A stretch of DNA of 64,000 nucleotides from Symsagittifera roscoffensis (lineage: Eukaryota; Xenacoelomorpha; Acoela; Convolutidae), in contig NC_087068.1 in the NCBI RefSeq assembly GCF_963678635.1, positions 928,001 to 992,000 on the forward strand. The letters run 5' to 3'. The translations under genes were made by a program, and so were the position numbers. Each line of letters begins with the position of its first letter. Position 1 is the first letter of the stretch. Positions 58,729 through 64,000 of this stretch are shown here, in pieces. Under the pieces are notes generated by a model. It was not told the origin of the DNA, did not search any database, and worked only from the letters and a program-made list of their open reading frames with translations.

Positions 58729-61700
58729 TTCGACCCATGGTTCCACTCTGTTCGACTCATGATTCGACTGTGTTTGAATCATGATTCGACCTTGTCCGAC
58801 CCATGATTCGACCCTAATCGACCCATGATTCGAGTTATTATTCGACCCATGATTCGACCCGGTTCCAGCCAAATTCGACTCATGATTCGACCCTGTTCGA
58901 CCCAGGCTTCGACCCTGTTCGACTTATGATTCGTCCCTGTTCATCCAATAATTCGACTTTGTTCCACCAAGGAATCAATTCATGGTTTGACCTTGTTCGA
59001 CTCATGATTCGACCCTGTTAGACTCATGATTCGACCCTGTCCGACCCATGATTCGACCCTGTCCGACCCCTGATTTAAAATATGAATCGACCCTTGATTC
59101 GAATTATGATTCTACTTATGATTTGACCCTAATCGACTCATGATTCGACCCTGTTCGACGACCCCTGATTCGAAATGCGATTCGCCTCTTGATTCGAACT
59201 ATGATTCGACCCATGATTCAATCCTGTTCGAATCATGATTCGACCCTGTTCGTCCAAAAATTCGATCCCGCTCCACCAATGAATCTACTCATGATTCGAC
59301 CCTGTTCGACTAATTATTCGACCCTGTTCGCCCATGATTCAGCCCAAGATTAGACCCTGTTCGGCCCAAGATTCGATTCATGATTCGATCCTGTTCCACT
59401 CATGATTCGACCCTGTTAGATCTATAGTTTTACCCTGTTTGACTCATGACTCGACCCTGTCCGACCCATGATTCGACGCATGATTTGAAAATTGATTCGA
59501 TCCTTGTTTCGAATTATGATTCGACCCATGATTCAACCCTGTTCGACTCATGATCTAACCTTTTCCGTCCAATATTTCGACCCCGTTCCACCAATGAATC
59601 GGCTCATGGAATCGACCTTTGATTCGAATTATGATTCTACTTATGATTTGACCCTACTCGACTCATGATTCGACCCTGTTCGACGACCCCTGATTCGAAA
59701 TGCGATTCACCCCTTAATTCGAATTATGATTCGACCCATGATTCAATCCTGTTCGAATCATGATTCGACCCTGTTCGTCCAAAAATTCGATCCCGCTCCA
59801 CCAATGAATCTACTCATGATTCGACCCCGTTCGACTAATTATTCGACCCTGTTCGCCCATGATTCAGCCCAAGATTAGACCCTGTTCGGCCCAAGATTCG
59901 ATTCATGATTCGATCCTGTTCCACCCATGATTTGACCCTGTTAGATCTATAGTTTGACCCTGTTTGACTCATGATTCGACCCTGTCCGACCCATGATTCG
60001 ACGCATGATTTGAAATTTGATTCGATCCTTGATTCGAATTATGATTCGACCCATGATTCAACCCTGTTCGACTCATGATTCGACCGTTTTCGTCCAATAT
60101 TTCGACCCCGTTCCACCAATGAATCGGCTCATGGTTTGACGTTGTTCAGCTCATGGTTCAACCCTGTTCGACAACCCCTGATTCGAAATGCGATTCGCCT
60201 CTTGATTCGAACTATGATTCGACCCATGATTCAATCCTGTTCGAATCATGATTCGACCCTGTTCGTCCAAAAATTCGATCCCGCTCCACCAATGAATCTA
60301 GTCATGATTCGACCCTGTTCGACTAATTATTCGACCCTGTTCGCCCATGATTCAGCCCAAGATTAGACCCTGTTCGGCCCAAGATTCGATTCATGATTCG
60401 ATCCTGTTCCACTCATGATTCGACCCTGTTAGATCTATAGTTTTACCCTGTTTGACTCATGACTCGACCCTGTCCGACCCATGATTCGACGCATGATTTG
60501 AAATTTGATTCGATCCTTGTTTCGAATTATGATTCGACCCATGATTCAACCCTGTTCGACTCATGATTCGACCTTTTCCGTCCAATATTTCGACCCCGTT
60601 CCACCAATGAATCGGCTCATGGTTTGACGTTGTTCGACTCATGGTTCAACCCTGTTAGACGCATGATTCGACCCTGTCCGACCCATGATTTGACCCTGTT
60701 TGACCCCTGATTCGAAATATGATTTGACCCTTGATTCGAATTATGATTCTACTTATGATTTGACCCTAATCTACTCATGATTCGACCCTGTTCGACGACC
60801 CCTGATTCGAAATGTGATTCGACCCTTGATTCGAATTATGATTCGACTCATGATTCAACCCTGTTCGAATCATGATTCGACCCTGTTCGTCCAAAAATTC
60901 GACCCCATTCCACCAATGAATCTACTCATGATTCGACCCTGTTCGACTAATTATTCGACCTTGTTCGCCCATGATTCAACCCATGATTAGACCCTGTTCA
61001 GCCCAGGATTCGATTCATGATTCGATCCTGTTCCACTCATGATTCGACCCTGTTAGATCTATGGTTTGAACCTGTTCGACTCATGATTCAACCCTGTTCC
61101 ACTCATGATTCGACATTTTTCCGTCCAATATTTCGACCCCGTTCCACCAATGAATCGGCTCATTGTTTTGACGTTGTTCGACTAATGGTTCAACCCTGTT
61201 AGACTCATAATTCGACCCTGTCCGACCCATGATTTGACCCTGTTCGACCCCTGATTCGAAATATGATTCGACCCTTGGTTCGAATTATGATTCTACTTGT
61301 GATTTGACCCTGTTTTACTTATGATTCGATATGATTTGTACCATGATTCAACCCTGTTCGACTCATGATTCGACCTTTTCCGTCCAATATTTCGACCCCG
61401 TTTCACCAATGAATCGGCTCATGGTTTGACCTTGTTCGACTCATGGTTCAACCCTGTTCGACTAATTATTCGACCTCTTCGACTCATGAGTCGACTTTGT
61501 TCGACCCATGATTCGAAATATGATTCGACCCTTGGTTCGAATTATGATTCTACTTGTGATTTGACCCTGTTTTACTTATGATTCGATATGATTCGACCCA
61601 TGATTCAACCCTGTTCGACTCATGATTCGACCTTTTCCGTCCAATATTTCGACCCCGTTCCACCAATGAATCGGCTCATTGTTTTGACGTTGTTCGACTA

Positions 61701-62264
61701 ATGGTTCAACCCTGTTAGACTCATGATTCGACCCTGTCCGACCCATGATTTGACCCTGTTCGACCCCTGATTCGAAATATGATTCGACCCTTGGTTCGAA
61801 TTATGATTCTACTTGTGATTTGACCCTGTTATACTTATGATTCGATATGATTCGACCCATGATTCAACCCTGTTCGACTCATGATTCGACCTTTTCCGTC
61901 CAATATTTCGACCCCGTTTCACCAATGAATCGGCTCATGGTTTGGCCTTGTTCGACTCATGGTTCAACCCTGTTCGACTAATTATTCGACCTCTTCGACT
62001 CATGATTCGACCCTGTTAGACCCATTATTCGAGTTATGATTCGACCCGTGATTAGACCGACCCATGATTCGACCGACACATGATTCGACCCTGTTCGAAC
62101 CATGATTCGACCCATGATTCGACTCAGGATTAGACCCTTTTCGGCCCATGAGTCGACACATGATTCGACCCATGATTCGACACTCGATTCAAGCCATGAT
62201 TTGATCCATAATTCGACCCTGTTTGACTCCTGATTCGACCCTGTTCGACCAATGATTTGTTCGA
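58729..62264. repeat. Minisatellite array of about 22 bp units, block 3
   Basis: The longest block. Higher-order repetition is evident: segments of about 400-600 bp containing CCAATATTTCGACCCCGTT and GACGACCCCTGATTCG recur several times between 59150 and 61930. Confidence 0.93.
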
Positions 62265-63540
62265 TGTAGCATTCGATTGAAAGTCTTAATTTGCGACGAA
62301 AATCGGACACCGTTTGTCCGTGTCGGTCGAACCATGAGTTGAAAACTCAGCCCGGCCAGCTGATCGATCCTAAAATTTTATTAAAAGTGCCAATATACAC
62401 TAATTTTGCGCAGTTAAAGAAAGTCTTTTTACTTATTCGCCCAAATTTCTCATTTTGCGATTTTGTAATTTTCAATGTATAAATTTTGAGAACACTGATA
62501 GCACTGCTTGGTTTGATAAAAAAAACAAATGCGATCACTTTATTCTTAATCCGACTTCAAAAAGGCCGAACTTCGAGCAGATAGGAAGATGGTCATTTTT
62601 TCCCTGGAGCTGTTTTCTGTGTTTTTTTTTCTAATCTGGGTAAAGCCCTGGAGCCAATTTGAAGTAAATTTGAGTAGTTACCAAACCTTCTTCATTTTAA
62701 GCCATTTCGGCTTATTTACAAATCTATTTACTAAGTCGATTTGTAACTAAGCCGAAGGGCCTAAAATGAAGAATATTTGTTAACGATTTTTTTGGTAAAA
62801 TTGTGAAGAAATCATTTTGAGATTTTACTGAAGTTTGATTGGCTAATTCTAGCCAATCAGATTGAAGCTAAATAGTTTCGGTTCCAGATTTTGAAATATT
62901 GATTTTTGAGCGGAATAAGTAAAAAGACCCCAAAAAAGCCTAAGAACGGTGTTTTTAGCCTGTCATTTAGGGTAGTGCGGATTTACTTACTAGTAAGTAA
63001 GTTACTAGTAAATGTACAAGTAACTTACTAGTAAGTAAAATAAGGCTTATTTATAGTAAACTGAACCAAAATGAAATTTTTGAAATAATTGAGGCTCAAC
63101 AATTAGACGAAAGAGCAGATAAATTTGTTTTTATATACTGCAACGCTGCTCTACTTGATAATACTGATCATTTTGGTTATTTCGCGGATTATGAGATTGT
63201 GTAAACTGAATAGTCTTCAAACTTGGTAGTTTTCAAGCAGAGTTTCTGAAACTTACTAGTGAGTAAAAGTAACTTACTAGTAAAAAGTGGTAACTTACTA
63301 GTAACTTACCAGTAAACAAATGTTACTCACTAGTAGCTGCACAACCCTACTGTCATTAAAAAAAAAACACACAGAAAGCCTTCTCTCAAAAAGATCTTTA
63401 TATTGTTTGAGGAGAATTTGGAAAACAAATCTCTCCTAGAAAATGGTAGTACCGTTCGAGAGAGCCAAATGTAGGTCAGTTTAATTAGCTGTACTGATTT
63501 GGTTTTTTACCCACCCCGGATCCAAGGGCGAGTGCCACAA
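62265..63540. repeat. 1.3-kb spacer, copy 3
   Basis: Third spacer copy, slightly more diverged. It is not followed by another minisatellite block: unrelated sequence starts after GGATCCAAGGGCGAGTG. Confidence 0.85.
62968..63349. mobile_element. hAT-type MITE, copy 3 with perfect 8-bp target duplication
   Basis: Starts TAGGGTAGTGC, ends GCACAACCCTA and is flanked on both sides by CTGTCATT (62960-62967 and 63350-63357). This copy best preserves the insertion footprint. Confidence 0.85.
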
Positions 63541-64000
63541 AGTTAGTTAATCAACTGCAGACAGGTCATATAACGTTCACCGGCACCGTCCGGGAAACGA
63601 AGTTATATGCTAGGCTTGAGCGCAAGTCTGCAGCTGAGATGACTCTAGCGATGACTCAAGAGGGCCTTGTAACCACTTAGGTGATAAGAATAAATATTCT
63701 AATTTGTCAACCAAATCGCACAAAAATAAAAAATCGTTGCCTATTTATTTCAATTTTTTTTAATATTCCAAAAAAAAAAAAAAAATTTGCATGTGTCGGG
63801 AATGTTGTTGTCGATTTATGTTTTGTGAATACGCATATGGGCTATGGAGAATCCTCAATTGAATAAATTAAGTATTAAAGTGAGCCAGTTTTCCTTGCCT
63901 AATTTAAGGATCAAACGGCGATTAATGAAACCATTGATAGTTTGTAAGTATTGAAACCATTGATAGTTCGCATTTTCTGAATTAATGCAAATAGTTGTTA
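63541..64000. other. Unique-looking sequence at window end, no gene recognised
   Basis: A GC-richer stretch at 63555-63680 is followed by AT-rich DNA. A short direct repeat, TGAAACCATTGATAGTT, occurs at about 63927 and 63952. Only short frames. Confidence 0.5.

Noticed and set aside
52984-62310. Many open frames of 60-110 codons on the minus strand in the 22-bp array (Ser/Asn/Arg/Glu/Trp-rich peptides)
   Set aside because: They follow from the TCGA-containing repeat lacking stops in some frames; composition is repetitive and no start context or domain is present.
12600-63540. CRISPR-like arrays suggested by regular repeats
   Set aside because: Repeats are contiguous or degenerate with no unique spacers of constant length, and the genome is eukaryotic.

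Overview
This window is nuclear DNA from an invertebrate metazoan. It is AT-rich, with compact spliced genes, GT-AG introns as short as about 75-100 bp, many retroelement remnants and a lot of satellite DNA. The species cannot be named from the sequence. Two host genes are well supported: a SKI-family transcriptional corepressor of the SKOR/CORL (Drosophila fussel) type on the + strand (9459-11617, three exons), and the Mediator subunit MED27 on the - strand (38825-33374, five exons rebuilt here by matching splice phases). There are two 200-base assembly gaps (7648-7847, 52784-52983).

Left end (1-4830): a strongly G-poor block that looks like the 3' part of an env-bearing retroelement or an endogenised viral segment. 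It holds an open frame cut by the window edge, a decayed class III-type (chuvirus/retroelement Env-like) glycoprotein gene and two further decayed frames. Then 4.6 kb without recognised genes leads to the SKOR gene.

Middle (12.6-43.4 kb): stacked duplications. A satellite of about 168-bp monomers is built into a 1451-bp higher-order unit (13.0-17.4 kb). A segment of several kb is tandemly duplicated (16.5-20.8 and 21.1-26.7 kb) and carries clusters of perfect heat-shock-element-like GAAnnTTC arrays. A second tandem duplication of about 4.0 kb (26.9-31.0 and 31.0-35.0 kb) has copied the last exon of MED27. Two 5'-truncated Penelope-like reverse transcriptase copies, each with a PHD finger inserted before the YVDD motif, lie inside the large MED27 intron and just upstream of MED27. 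A third RT fragment with a CCHC knuckle and a nuclease-like tail lies at 41.2-42.8 kb.

Right part (43.4-64 kb): an intermittent CCCTCCG-motif region, a putative retroelement leader and gag-like frame (46.4-48.2 kb), a fold-back element, and a long low-complexity array of about 22 bp repeats (GATTCGACCCTGTTCGACYC-like). That array is interrupted three times by a homologous 1.3-kb spacer, each carrying the same hAT-type MITE with 8-bp target duplications.

Most other long open frames here are by-products of satellites lacking stop codons and are not annotated as genes.
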